Of a stretch of DNA of 64,000 nucleotides, positions 12,298 to 24,737 are shown piece by piece. Within the stretch, counting starts at the first letter, position 1. Each line of letters starts with the position of its first letter. A program made the position numbers and the translations under genes. The notes below the pieces were generated by a model. That model did not search any database, was not told where the DNA came from, and saw nothing but the letters and a program-made list of their open reading frames with translations. Source of the DNA: Rattus norvegicus (taxonomy: Eukaryota; Chordata; Mammalia; Rodentia; Muridae); NCBI RefSeq assembly GCF_036323735.1, contig NC_086036.1, positions 37,113,064 to 37,177,063 of the forward strand, in the 5' to 3' direction.

Positions 12298-13189
12298 AAG
12301 ACAGATGACTAAAGGCTCCTGTATGCTGATGTTAGACAGAGGCCATGCTTCTACAGGGCTCACTACTGCCAGGAAAGATGATCCCAGTACAATTAACATA
12401 CAATTCCAAGTGATGTACGGGGTGGAAGAAAGCATTTGAGATGAATGATGAGGAACGGTGGAGAAGCCTCACCCTGCAGACAGACAGCTGTGAGCCCCTG
12501 CCTTGGGGAATCAGTGCGACAGATGCTCTGTCATATCAGGAGCTCTGAGACGTCTCCCAGGAGAGAAGGCCATTGAAGTGGGTTTGTGCCTGCATTTCCC
12601 AAACTTAATTATGTGACTTTGTCAGACTGTGGGTCACTTATTAATTTCATAAAATACAATCCGAGAGAAACAAATGTAGGGGCCAGGGTAGGCCTGGTTC
12701 TCTGCAATGACAGGGACAATGTGACTGTTGGATGTTTGAACTTGTTTGACTGCTCCTGGCTGCCTGTGGCTGCATGCTGGAGTCTGGAATAAGCAGCAGC
12801 TGAGTCTAGACAATTACAATGCCTATTATGAACTTAGAGACCTTTGCCTAAGGGTTGGCTGGTAGCAGATGGCTGTGTGCGTTAGAACATTAAGTCTTGA
12901 CCTTGGGTTCAGAAGTACTTGAGGGAGACAGCCTGGGTATAAAGCAAACCGACTTGAACACACACCCGAAGCTTTATCTTCCAGCTACCAAGGAGGAGGA
13001 CTTTCATTCTTGTACACATTATCGTGTGTGTAGTTTAAGCTGGTCTCACTTAGAATGCACCTCTCAATGTCTAATGTGGCTAAATTCATCTTATATGCCT
13101 TCTTACCATTTCAGACTGCTGAGTACTTATTGCTCCATCACATCTTAACACCAAGATACTCCTCACAGACAGGCCCATAGCCAGCCACA

Positions 13190-13237
13190 TTCATTCATTG
13201 ATTCATTGATTCATTCATTGATTCATTGATTCATTCC
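13190..13237 (+). repeat. TTCA/TTGA tetranucleotide higher-order repeat
   Basis: Order is TTCA TTCA TTGA TTCA TTGA, repeated exactly once more (20-bp unit), then TTCA TTCC. Confidence 0.95.
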
Positions 13238-13627
13238 AATAGGATCTTTTAATACATACTTCTAGCCAGGCCCTAGGATGAAACAAACACCATGCAACTT
13301 CCTAGTAAAGTTTAGTGGAGTAGTCAGCCATGCATGTAATGGCATGATCTAGAATTTCCATATACTATAAGAAGAAAATATTACCACATTGACAAAGTCA
13401 GCACAGGCACTCATACACTCTGAGGTTTGCTAAGAACATTCATTTACACTAGAACTGAATTGAAAGGAAGATTCTCTGGCTTCTGCTAAGTACTGCTACT
13501 AGCTGTGGACCCAAAGTCTCAGTCTCCAGCTGACTTCACTTGTCCACACACCTCAGCTGCTGCTTCAGCCACAACTGGATGTCTCCCAACAAATTTTCTG
13601 CATCCCAGCCACTCAAGTTGACTTTTT

Positions 13628-13798
13628 AAAAAAGATTTATTTATTTTATGTACATTTAGCTATCTTTAGACACAACAGAAGAGGGCATCGGATCCCATTA
13701 GAGATGGTTGTGAGCCACCATGTGGTTACTGGGAATTGAACTCAGGACCTCTGGAAGCACAGTCAGCGCTCTTAACTGGTGAGCCATGCCTCCAGCCC
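13628..13798 (-). mobile_element. B2 SINE, minus strand
   Basis: Plus strand: AAAGATTTATTTATTTTATG (reversed tail), GGTTGTGAGCCACCATGTGG, TGGGAATTGAACTCAGGACC, CTCTTAACTGGTGAGCCATG. A flanking duplication near TTGACTT is suggested on both sides. Confidence 0.92.
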
Positions 13799-15524
13799 TC
13801 AGCTTGACTTCTTAATAATATGTATTATGTTCTTAAGCATCTCTAACCCAAATATCTCAAGACACCTCGAATTCATGACCTCTAAAAGACAATCAATCTC
13901 TGCCTCATTCTTTCCCCTTTGCAAAACAGCAAAACCGAGAGTAAATCACCTGCTCCCTCCCACCATGTTCCCACATTGATGAGCGGCCTCACCACCCATG
14001 CACTGTGTGCATGAATCTTACAAGACACCACACTTATGCCTCTGCTTTTATAGTTCTTCCAGTTCTTAAGCAAATCTCACCTGAATCATAACTTTTCTAT
14101 CCCCATCTTCTTTTCCTACATTTCTACTGTCGCTTTACTATTCCTTGTAACAATCTGGCCTACCTAGACTTTTTAAATGATTTCTTGACAAGCTTCCCCA
14201 ACACACTCTTGATCTCTGGATTTACTTTCCACACTCCACACTGTGGAGTGATTTACAATGCAGCTGATTATCTCATGCTTCCCACCACTGTTAAATCCTT
14301 AAGCAGCTTCTGATAGGTCTTTGGGGAAAGACTCCAACATGTTCTACAAGACACTGAGTGAGCTGGTTCCTACCTATCTCTGCACCCTTCATTTTTGCAT
14401 AACAATGGTTCTTTGCCTTCCTGAATATATTCTCTATCCTCACAAAATGCCCTCAACTCCTCCTCTACATGTTTAATTGCCAAAGACTCTCCCAGTCTTA
14501 GTTTACATGCTACTTCCTGGAACAAGATTTCCTAGGACCTCAGACTAATTGAATTCAGGTGATATTTTCACAATACCATGGTTTATGATGTTATAGCACC
14601 TATATGGGTATATGATTAAATAAATATATGTGTAATAGTTGATTAAAATCTTGCTTTCCAACTCATGAAAACTCAATATACTTCTCATCCTTCTCGTTCT
14701 TCTGCTACCTCTTCACTACCTGTGAACATCTATCTCCAAGACATGGAAAGTTTCACTCTTCTCACTTCATGCCTGTTCAATCACAGAGATCATGTAGGCT
14801 CAAAAAATTTCAAATACTCCAATCGCAGTCTCTCTAAAGACTCCAGAAAGCCTTCCCAGGCAGACTAGTGGTTTATGACACTTCAACTCCAACTTTCATG
14901 CTACCTGGCAAAAAACAAAATTTATAAAGCAGTGCTGTTGCTCTATTGCCTTCCTACCTGCTTTTCTTTCTAAAAGACTTTATATGCTAATTCCCAAACC
15001 CAATGATAGGCCATGGCCTGCAGCTGAAAACACTTCATTAAATATCTCCACTTGGCTATTTCGCTGCTAGTTCAAACTGTAATAGTAACATTTTCTCAAT
15101 TTGTTTCTCAAACACATTTCTTACCAAGGAATATGATCATCTTCTTAGTCACTTGGATCAACATGGTGAAGACATTTGGATCCCTCCTTCTTAGCTAAAA
15201 CCCTCCTGGCTTCTTCTACTGTAAAGCACTACCACCCATTCCATCCCTTCCACTCCCACCACAGCAACTGTGGAAGAACGATAACTAGGAATACTGCAAT
15301 GGTCTTTAACACATCTTCCTGCTTCTGGAATGTTCAAAGCAGAGGTTAGCAAAGAAGAACGCTAACTTGGCTCTCTGGTTCTCTGTGCCCAATATGATAG
15401 TGAACCAAGAATATTCGTGCCATCATCAAACTTCTTGAATGTTTAAATCTTAACTTGGGAGTCTTGCATTTTTGAGGTTTCCCTTACAAAGGAGAAACTA
15501 AGCAGGAGGCCTGGGAAGACTCAC

Positions 15525-15667
15525 CCATGTCAGCAGTGACCATAGTAGACTGGTTCTCAGGGATGGACACAGAGGTCTGGTCTTGGTCCACACTTCTGGA
15601 GTCTTCATTGACCTCTTGTTGACTCTGGCTGAGCTCTGACCGAAGTTCTGAGTACTCATCTTCCTCC
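15525..15667 (-). CDS. Mcc: Mcc internal coding exon, EEDEYSELRSELSQ... segment (143 nt)
   Basis: Minus-strand exon bounded by acceptor TTTTTTTGCAG and donor GTGAGT. The first G completes an arginine codon with the upstream AG; 47 codons then run from EEDEYSELRSELSQSQQEVN through DQDQTSVSIPENQST to TADM, leaving one G that completes an aspartate codon in the next exon. The segment is rich in Glu, Ser and Gln and leads from coiled coil into a Ser/Thr/Gln-rich linker, which could carry phosphorylation sites (inference). It is the same length as the exon before it (143 nt), but the sequences are unrelated and I read the match as chance. Identification is by close agreement with the MCC protein order I remember. 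Confidence 0.94.
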
Positions 15668-16227
15668 CTGCAAAAAAAGAGAGCCACTCACCATTGAGTG
15701 AAGCTGCAGTCAGCCACCATTGGTGGAGGATGTGCAGAGAGTCCTTGGAAAATATATTTTGTAAGGAACAAGCAAGAATGTTCAAAAGCAAACAGTTTTC
15801 TATTCCAGGCTGCAGGCACTAGGGTCCCTTTCAATCCTCACAGATGGTTATATCTAAGATGATGTAGTGTGCAAAACTTCAGAATTTCTTGTGCTTCAGT
15901 ATTTTCACACAGTTATGTACTGAACGAAATTGATGCAGCAGTCCATGAGAAATGTGTCTCTTCAAAGATTTCCTGGAAAGGTCAGAGCTCTTTATTTTTC
16001 CTCAAATTAAGAGGTAATAAAGAACACAGTATACTAACATCGAGGCTACAATTGAATAAAACAATGAAGAATATGATAAACTGCAAATTACACACCCTCA
16101 TTTGGAGGGTCCCGGTGAAGCCTTTCTTCCTAGAACTTGACAGAGAGAGAAGATGAGTTGAAGCTACTGAGAAATCTCATGTGTGCAGCTTAACTGGACT
16201 CTGGGTGGGCAGATTGGCATTTCTAAA

Positions 16228-16638
16228 TGTGGTGGTTTGAATGAAAATGACCCATAGACTCAGAGAGTGACACTATTAGAGGTGTGGCCTTGTTGGAGTG
16301 GGTGTGGCTTTCTTGGAGTGGATGTGGCCTTGTTGGAGTGGCTCTGGCCTTGTTGAAGTGGGTGTGGCCTTTCAGAGTGACTGTGTCACTGAAGATGGGC
16401 TTTGAGGTTTCAGACGCTCAAGGCAGATCCAGTGTCTCTCTGCTGCCTGCTGATTCAGATGTAGAACTCTCAGTTACCTCTCCAGCACCGTGTTTGCCTG
16501 TATGTCACCATGTTTCTTGCCATGATGATAATGGATTAAACCTCTGAACTGCAAGCCAGCCCAAACTACATTTTTACTTTTATATAATTTGCCATTGTCA
16601 TGGTGTCTCTTTACAGCAATAGAAACCCTAATAGGACA
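16228..16638 (-). mobile_element. Rodent MaLR-type solo LTR (MT/ORR1-like)
   Basis: 411 bp with terminal TG...CA in the plus reading and a 5-bp target duplication with one mismatch (CTAAA / CTAAG). The body (GGTGTGGCCTTGTTGGAGT, GATGTAGAACTCTCAG, CCATGATGATAATGGA, CAGCAATAGAAACCCTAA) is a very common rodent repeat that I place in the ERVL-MaLR LTRs, minus orientation. No internal retroviral genes accompany it. The subfamily is not certain without a library search. A 20-bp segment is amplified five times (16281-16379). Confidence 0.6.
16281..16379 (+). repeat. 20-bp tandem array inside the LTR (5 units)
   Basis: Units start at 16281, 16301, 16321, 16341 and 16361 with exactly 20-bp period; the unit is close to GGTGTGGCCTTGTTGGAGTG. 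The last unit is partial or diverged. Most copies of this LTR family that I know have one or two units here. Confidence 0.9.
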
Positions 16639-18450
16639 CTAAGAAATACCACGCTTAGGTTCCCCAAGAGTAGGGTATGAAGGGTACACTGTAGGAGAGA
16701 TTCCATCCAGCTCTGTGTCCCTGTTTTTCTCTTTGCATTTACAGATGGAGGGCAGCCCTGAAGCACAGCTATTTTATCCCCATGCGTTCACTCATCTTTT
16801 CTCAGCCCTTCATGGTTATTCAACCTCAGACCTATGCTATCAGCAAACAGGACAGCTTCTAACTGGAATGTGCATCTCAAAGTGCCTGCCTTGGCTCCTC
16901 TGCATTACAGCATCATATATGGCATAGACAGACCTGAAGAGGAGACAATAATTCTCTTGGAAGCATTTCTTTTGTAAATGAACCCAAAGACTACATTGTT
17001 AGGGGATTTAATTGCAGGCATAGAAAGCTCACTAGTTTCTAGTTAGTCTAAGGGAAAGGGTATCAATAAAGAAAGCGAAGAAGAAAATATACTCACTAAC
17101 CTAAACCTCATTTTAAGCTGTCAGAGAATAGAGGATGCAAAGTCTGTGTTCTGAGTAGACCAAGATAGTGAGTGGCTTGGGGAAGAGGGATAAATCAGAT
17201 AAACATTAACGCCTCTCTAAAGTTCTTGGTTCCCTCAACAAAGCAATCTTCTCATGCTTCTTAAGTGGCCCATGCTAAATAAGAGACTTTGTAGAAAACC
17301 ACTTAGAAAGCTAGGAAGATTTTCAACAGTTATTTACAAAGTCTCTGGCTATACAAAGTATGCATCAGAATGGGAGTGAAGGTAAAAATAAAAACAGGTT
17401 AATAAGCTATGAATGTTAATTATTTAGACATCTACATGACTCAACAATAATCAGGTTTAGGCGAGAAAACAAAGAGTAGTCTTCTTATTAGTCACCTTTT
17501 GATCTAGAGGGTAATTGTTTGTGAACTGATACATCAGTTCTTCCTTTAGTCAGAATTTAAAATTGGCTTGACAGATTCTGAACACATGGCGCCTGCCAAA
17601 TCTGCTCTATATCAAATTGCTTCCAGGGATTAAAGGAGTAATGAGGGAGAGGGTGTGAGAAGGAAACATAATGAGGGAGACATCTCCTCCAGGGTGAGTG
17701 GGAAAGAGAATGATTTCACACTCCTAATGGCACCTGGGGCTGGAGGCTTTCATGTCATGAAAGCAAATTGAGGGTCCCATTCAAGGTATCAGAGAACCAA
17801 GATGAACACAGGAAAGCAAAGTCTGGATAGATGCCATCTTCCAGGACACAAATGTATCCACAACCCTTTCTAACTTGAGATGTGCTAGGAAGGGACACAG
17901 AGGGACCATCATTCCAGGTTGAGAGACAAAATGAGCATGAGCAGAAGCTCAGAGCTTTGAGGTATTGACCAAGGTGTTTAGTAGAGCTGTTACCAAAGTG
18001 GGGCAGGAGCTTGACTGGGCAGTGTGGGTCAAAAGGAGAATTTATTATATTAGAGGAAGCAAAACAAACAAACAAAACATGGTAGCAAGTGCTTTTACCA
18101 AGCCATCTTCCTGTTCCCTGTACAATAACCCTTACTCTTGTACCAGGTTATTTCTTTGAGGTAGGGCTGTCTCCTTCCCCCAAATTCATTGGTAATCCCA
18201 GTGATAAGAAAATATGAATAAATTCCCCAACATGAGTGTGTTTAGACACAAAAATAAAAGTGTATATAAATGAGTCATCAATGGAGTGGATAGTTGTTGC
18301 TAAAATGAAATTACCAAGTATCAAGTGTCTCTCCTTGGGATGTAAAAGATCACCTCACAGGATTCCAAAAGCCTGCAGTTCTGTATACTAAGAAGCTTCA
18401 AGGGGCTTTGTATAGACTTGCAATCATTAACACTTGCTTCTAGTTATATT

Positions 18451-18466
18451 AGAAAATATAAATAAG
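18451..18466 (+). repeat. 5' target-site duplication of L1 copy 1
   Basis: 16 bp, AGAAAATATAAATAAG, directly before the L1 5' UTR; it pairs with 24883-24898 with one difference. The A-rich start fits the L1 endonuclease preference. Confidence 0.85.
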
Positions 18467-19211
18467 GGTCCCAAACCCGAGGATCCCGGCCCGCAGCAGC
18501 TCTCTGCTCCCAGACCAGAGGGAGAGAGACCTCACCGCCTGGTCAGGTGGGCACTCCTGAGGCTGCAGAGCGGAAGAGACCACCAACACTGCCTACCCCT
18601 GCCCACATCCCTGGACAAAGAGGAAACTGTATAAGGCCTCTGGGTTCCCGTGGAGGAGGGCACAAGAGCAGGAGGACCACTGCATCTGAGACACCGCCAG
18701 AACCTGAAGGGATCTACCTGATAAACAGTTCTCTGCACCCAAATCCCGTGGGAGGGAGAGCTAAACCTTCAGAGAGGCAGACACACCTGGGAAACCAGAA
18801 GAGACTGCACCCTGCACACATCTCGGACGCCAGAGGAAAACACCAAACGCCATCTGGAACCCTGGTGCACGGAAGCTCGCGAAAACGGCGGTGCAGATCT
18901 TCCTGGTTGCTGCCACAGAGGAGAACTCGTAGGCAGCACCCCACGAGCAAACTTGAGCCTCGGGACCACAGGTAAGACCAACTTTTCTGCTGCAAGTGAC
19001 CTGCCTGGTGAACACCAGACACAGGCCCACAGGAACAGCTGAAGGCCTGTAGATAGGAAAAACTACATGCCCGAAAGCAGAACACTCTGTCCCCATAACT
19101 GGCTGAAAGAAAACAGGAAAACAGGTCTACAGCACTCCTGACACACAGGCTTATAGGACAGTCTTGCCACTGTCAGAAATAGCAGAACAAAGTAACACTA
19201 GAGATAATCTG
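18467..19211 (+). promoter_or_regulatory. L1 copy 1 5' UTR / internal promoter region
   Basis: The 745-bp GC-rich leader before ORF1 is colinear with the leader of copy 3. In L1 this region holds the internal RNA polymerase II promoter, and rodent and human L1s also show antisense promoter activity from the 5' region (family knowledge). A perfect splice-donor consensus, CAG|GTAAGA, lies at 18969-18976. No tandem monomers are seen. Confidence 0.7.
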
Positions 19212-20333
19212 ATGGCGAGAGGCAAGCGCAGGAACCCGAGCAAAAGAAACCAAGATTACATGGCATCATCGGAGCCCAATTCTCCCATCAAAACAAACAT
19301 GGAATATCCAAACACACCAGAAAAGCAAGATCTAGTTTCAAAATCATATTTGATTATGATGCTGGAGGACTTCAAGAAAGACGTGAAGAACTCCAATAGA
19401 GAAACACAGGAAAACATTAATAAACAAGTAGAAGCCTACAGAGAGGAATCGCAAAAATCCCTGAAAGAATTCCAGGAAAACACAATCAAACAGTGGAAGG
19501 AATTAAAAATGGAAATAGAAGAAATTAAGAAAGAACACATGGAAACAACCCTGGATATAGAAAACCAAAAGAAGAGAGAAGGAGCTGTAGATACAAGCTT
19601 CACCAACAGAATACAAGAGATGGAAGAGAGAATCTCAGGAGTAGAAGATTCCATAGAAATCATTGACACAACTGTCAAAGATAATGTAAAGCGGAAAAGG
19701 CTACTGGTCCAAAACATACAGGAAATCCAGGACTCAATGAGAAGATGAAAGCTAAGGATAATAGGTATAGAAGAGAGTGAAGACTCCCAGCTCAAAGGAC
19801 CAGTAAATATCTTCAACAAAATCATAGAAGAAAACTTCCCTAACCTAAAAAAAGAGATACCCATAGGCAGACAAGAAGCCTACAGAACTCCAAATAGATT
19901 GGACCAGAAAAGAAACACCTCCCATCACATAATAGACAAAACACCAAACGCACAAAATAAAGAAAGAGTATTAAAAGCAGTAAGGGAAAAAGGTCAAGTA
20001 ACATATAAAGGCAGACCTATCAGAATCACACCAGAATTTTTGCCAGAAACTATGAAGGCCAGAAGATCCTGGACTGATGTCATACAGACCGTAAGAGAAC
20101 ACAAATGCCAGCCCAGGTTACTGTATCCTGCAAAACTCTCAATTAACATAGATGGAGAAACCAAGATATTCCATGACAAAACCAAATTTACACAATATCT
20201 TACTACAAATCCAGCACTACAAAGGATGATAAATGGTAAAGCCCAACATAAGGAGGCAAGCTATACCCTAGAAGAAGCAAGAAACTACTCGTCTTGGCAA
20301 CAAAACAAAGAGAAGAAAAGCACAAAAACATAA
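19212..20333 (+). pseudogene. L1 copy 1 ORF1 (RNA-binding chaperone), broken
   Basis: Starts at MARGKRRNPSKRNQDYMASS, the usual rat L1 ORF1 N-terminus. A long charged coiled coil follows (about residues 50-160), then the RRM and C-terminal domain with KGRPIRITPEF and KARRSWTDVIQ. ORF1p is a trimeric nucleic-acid chaperone that coats L1 RNA. An in-frame TGA at 19746-19748, at the coiled-coil/RRM border (TCA in copy 3), truncates it at 178 codons. The normal TAA after LEEARNY is changed to TAC, so the downstream part reads on to 20333. An open frame extends upstream to 19164, but the conserved start is 19212. Confidence 0.92.
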
Positions 20334-20347
20334 CTTCACATCCAAAT

Positions 20348-23300
20348 ATGAATATAACAGGAAGCAATAATCACTATTCCTTAATATCTCTCAACATCAG
20401 TGGCCTCATCTCCCCAATAACAAGACATAGATTAACAAACTGGATACGCAACGAGGACCCTGCATTCTGCTGCCTACAGGAAACACACCTAAGAGACAAA
20501 GACAGACACTACCTCAGAGTGAAAGACTGGAAAACAACTTTCCAAGTAAATGGTCAGAAGAAGCAAGCTGGAGTAGCCATTCTAATATCAAATAAAATCA
20601 ATTTTCAACTAAAATTCATCAAAAAAGATAAGGAAGGACACTTCATATTCATCAAAGGAAAAGTCCACCAAGATGAACTCTCAATCCTAAATATCTATGC
20701 CCCAAATACAAGGGCAACTACATACGTAAAAGAAACCTTACTAAAGCTCAAAACACACATTGCACCTCACACAATAATAGTAGGAGATTTCAACACTCCA
20801 CTCTCATCAATGGACAGATCATGGAAACGAAATTAAACAGAGACATAGACAGAATAAGAGAAGTCATGAGCCAAATGGACTTAACAGATATTTATAGAAC
20901 ATTCTATCCTAAAGCAAAAGGATATACCTTCTTCTCAGCTCCTCATGGTACTTTCTCCAAAATTGACCATATAATTGGTCAAAAAACGGACCTCAACAGG
21001 TACAGAAAGATAGAAATAATCCCATGTGTGGTGTGGACCACCACGGCCTAACACTGGTCTTCAATAACAATAAGGGAAGAATGCCCACATATATGCGGAA
21101 ATTGAACAATGCTCTACTCAATGATAACCTGGTCAAGGAAGAAATAAAGAAAGAAATTAAAGACTTTTTAGAATTTAATGAAAATGAAGGTACAACATAC
21201 CCAAACTTATGGGACACAATGAAAGCTGTGCTAAGAGGAAAACTCATAGCGCTGAGTGCCTGCAGAAAGAAACAGGAAAGAGCATATGTCAGCAGCCTGA
21301 CAGCACACCTAAAAGCTCTAGAACAAAAAGAAGCAAATACACCCAGGAGGAGTAGAAGGCAGGAAATAATCAAACTCAGAGCTGAAATCAACCAAATAGA
21401 AACAAAAAGGACCATAGAAAGAATCAACAGAACCAAAAGTTGGTTCTTTGAGAAAATCAACAAGATAGATAGACCCTTAGCCAGACTAACGAGAGAACAC
21501 AGAGAGTGTATCCAAATTAACAAAATCAGAAATGAAAAGGGAGACATAACTACAGAATCAGAGGTATTTCGAAAAATCATCAGATCCTACTACAAAAGCC
21601 TATATTCAACAAAAGTCGAAAATCAGCAGGAAATGGACAATTTCCTAGACAGATACCAGGTACCGAAGTTAAATCAGGAACAGATAAACCATCTAAACAA
21701 CCCCATAACTCCTAAGGAAATAGAAGCAGTCATTAAAGGTCTCCCAACCAAAAAGAGCCCAGGTCCAGATGGGTTTAGTACAGAATTCTATCAGACCTTC
21801 ATAGAAGACCTCATACCAATATTATCCAAACTATTCCACAAAATTGAAACAGATGGAGCACTACCGAATTCCTTCTATGAAGCCACAATTACTCTTATAC
21901 CTAAACCACACAAAGACCCAACAAAGAAAGAGAACTTCAGACCAATTTCCCTTATGAATATCGACGCAAAAATACTCAATAAAATTCTGGCAAACCAAAT
22001 CCAAGAGCACATCAAAACAATCATCCACCATGATCAAGTAGGCTTCATCCCAGGCATGCAGGGATGGTTTAATATACGGAAAACCATCAACGTGATCCAT
22101 TATATAAACAAACTGAAAGAACAAAACCACATGATCATTTCATTAGATGCTGAGAAAGCATTTGACAAAATTCAACACCCCTTCATGATAAAAGTCCTGG
22201 AAAGAATAAGAAGTCAAGGCCCATACCTAAACATAGTAAAAGCCATATACAGCAGACCAGTTGGTAACATTAAAATAAATGGAGAGAAACTTGAAGCAAT
22301 CCCACTAAAATCAGGTACTAGACAAGGCTGCCCATTCTCTCCCTACTTATTCAATATAGTTCTTGAAGTTCTAGCCAGAGCAATCAGACAACAAAAGGAG
22401 GTCAAGGGGATACAGATCGGAAAAGAAGAAGTCAAAATATCACTATTTGCAGATGATATGATAGTATATTTAAGTGATCCCAAAAGTTCCACCCGAGAAC
22501 TACTAAAGCTGATAAACAACTTCAGCAAAGTGGTGGGTATAAAATTAACTCAAATAAATCAGTAGCCTTCCTCTACACAAAAGAGAAACAAGCCGAGAAA
22601 GAAATTAGGGAAACGACACCCTTCATAATAGACCCAAATAATATAAAGTACCTCAGTGTGACTTTAACCAAGCAAGTAAAAGTTCTGTACAATAAGAACT
22701 TCAAGACACTGAAGAAAGAAGTTGAAGAAGACCTCAGAAGATGGAAAGATCTCCCATGCTCATGGATTGGCAGGATTAATATAGTAAAAATGGCCATTTT
22801 ACCAAAAGCAATCTACAGATTCAATGCAATCCCCATCAAAATACCAATCCAATTCTTCAAAGAGTTAGACAGAACAATTTGCAAACTCATCTGGAATAAC
22901 AAAAAACCCAGGATATCTAAAACTATCCTCAACAATAAAAGGACTTCAGGGGGAATCACTGTCCCTGAACTCAAGCAGTATTACAGAGCAATAGTGATAA
23001 AACTGCATGGTATTGGTACAGAGACAGACAGATAGACCAATGGAATAGAATTGAAGACCCAGAAATGAACCCACACACCTATGGGCACTTGATTTTTGAC
23101 AAAGGAGCCAAAACCATCCAATGGAAAAAAGATAGCATTTTCAGCAAATGGTGCTGGTTCAACTGGAGGTCAACATGTAGAAGAATGCAGGTCGATCCAT
23201 GCTTATCACCCTGTACAAAGCTTAAGTCCAAGTGGATCATGGACCTCCACATCAAACCAGACACACTCAAACTAATAGAAGAAAAACTAGGAAGCATCTG

Positions 23301-24163
23301 GAACACATGGGCACTGGAAAAAATTTCCTGAACAAAACACCAATTGCTTATGCTCTAAGATCAAGAATCGACAAATGGGATCTCATAAAACTGCAAAGCT
23401 TCTGTAAGGCAAAGGACACTGTTGTTAGGACAAAATGGCAACCAACAGATTGGGAAAAGATCTTTACCAATCCTACAACAGATAGAGGCCTTATATCCAA
23501 CATATACAAGGAACTGAAGAAGTTAGACCACAGGGAGACAAATAACCCTATTAAAAATGGGGTTCAGAACTAAACAAAGAATTCACAGCTGAGGAATGCG
23601 GAATGGCCGAGAAACACCTAAAGAAATGTTCACCATCTTAATTCATAAGGGAAATGCAAATCAAAACAATCCTGAGATTTTACCTCACACCAGTGAGAAT
23701 GGCTAAGATCAAAAACTCAGGTGACAGCAGATGCTGGCGAGGATGTGGAGAAAGAGGAACACTCCTCCATTGTTGGTGGGGTTGCAGACTGATACAACCA
23801 TTCTGGAAATCAGTCTGGAGGTCCCTCAGAAAATTGGACATTGAACTGCCTGAGGATACAGCTATACCTCTCTTGGGCATATATCCAAAAGATGCCCCAA
23901 CATATAAAAAAGACACGTGCTCCACTATGTTCATCGCAGCCTTATTTATAATAGCCAGAAGCTGGAAAGAACCCAGATGCCCTTCAACAGAGGAATGGAT
24001 ACAGAAAATGTGGTACACAATGGAATATTACTCAGCTATCAAAAACAATGACTTTATGAAATTCGTAGGCAAATGTTTGGAACCTGAAAATATCATTCTG
24101 AGTGAGCTAACCCAATCACAGAAAAACACACATGGTATGCACTCATTGATAAGTGGCTATTAG
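20348..24163 (+). pseudogene. L1 copy 1 ORF2 (endonuclease/reverse transcriptase), frameshifted
   Basis: Starts at MNITGSNNHYSLISLNISG. Endonuclease motifs (LQETH, GDFNTP), the RT block (SPGPDGFSTEFYQ, GTRQGCPFSPYLF, LFADDMIVYL) and the C-terminal Cys-rich motif (CWRGCGERGTLLHC) are all recognisable but lie in different frames. Compared with copy 3, single bases are missing near 20830, 21030, 22533, 23003, 23291 and 23556. The longest uninterrupted piece (21024-22565) carries the RT core. The final stop TAG at 24161-24163 is conserved. No functional product is expected. Confidence 0.92.
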
Positions 24164-24737
24164 CCCAAATGCTTGAATTACCCTAGATGCCTAGAACAAA
24201 TGAAACTCAAGACAGATGATCAAAATGTGAATGCTTCACTCCTTCCTTAAAAGGGGAACAAGAATACCCTTGGCAGGGAATAGAGAGGCAAAGATTAAAA
24301 CAGAGACTGAAGGAACACCCATTCAGAGCCTGCCCCACATGTGGCCCATACATATACAGCCACCCAATTAGACAAGATGGATGAAGCAAAGAAGTGCAGA
24401 CCGACAGGAGCCGGATGTAGATTGCTCCTGAGAGACACAGCCAGAATACAGCAAATACAGAGGCGAATGCCAGCAGTAAACCAATGAACTGAGAATAGGA
24501 CCCCCGTTGAAGTAATCAGAGAAAGAACTGGAAGACCTTGTAGGGGCTCGAGACCCCATATGTACAATAATACCAAACAACCAGAGCTTGCAGGCACTAA
24601 GCCACTACCTGAAGACTATACATGGACTGACCGTGGACTCTGACCTCATAGGTAGCAATAAATATCCTAGTAAGATTACCAGTGGCAGGGGAAGCCCTGG
24701 TTCCTGCTAAGACTGAACCCCCAGTGAACTAGACTGT

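Larger units (their letters stand above)
1815..15524 (-). other. Mcc: Mcc intron, 13.7 kb
   Basis: Intron between the EEDEYSEL and NCSDLNSEL exons. Identified content: B2/B3-family SINEs near 2.25, 9.25 and 13.6 kb, a decayed B1-like piece near 4.9 kb, a URR1 DNA transposon at 7.43 kb, a compound trinucleotide array at 3.72 kb, a (TG)n tract at 8.66 kb, a hairpin/palindrome cluster at 9.59 kb, a 36-bp tandem array at 12.1 kb and a TTCA/TTGA array at 13.19 kb. The stretches 2.46-3.7, 5.0-7.4, 10-12.1 and 13.8-15.5 kb show nothing I recognise beyond ordinary intronic sequence. Confidence 0.85.

Noticed and set aside
18547..18975. 142-codon frame in the L1 copy 1 5' UTR, with opposite-strand frames
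   Set aside because: Lies in the GC-rich L1 leader, is not kept intact in copy 3 and has no known L1 counterpart.
20993..21580. Long minus-strand frames opposite L1 ORF2 (also at 40367-40936, 28748-29122 and others)
   Set aside because: They recur at the same place in every L1 copy as the antisense shadow of the A-rich ORF2; not independent genes.
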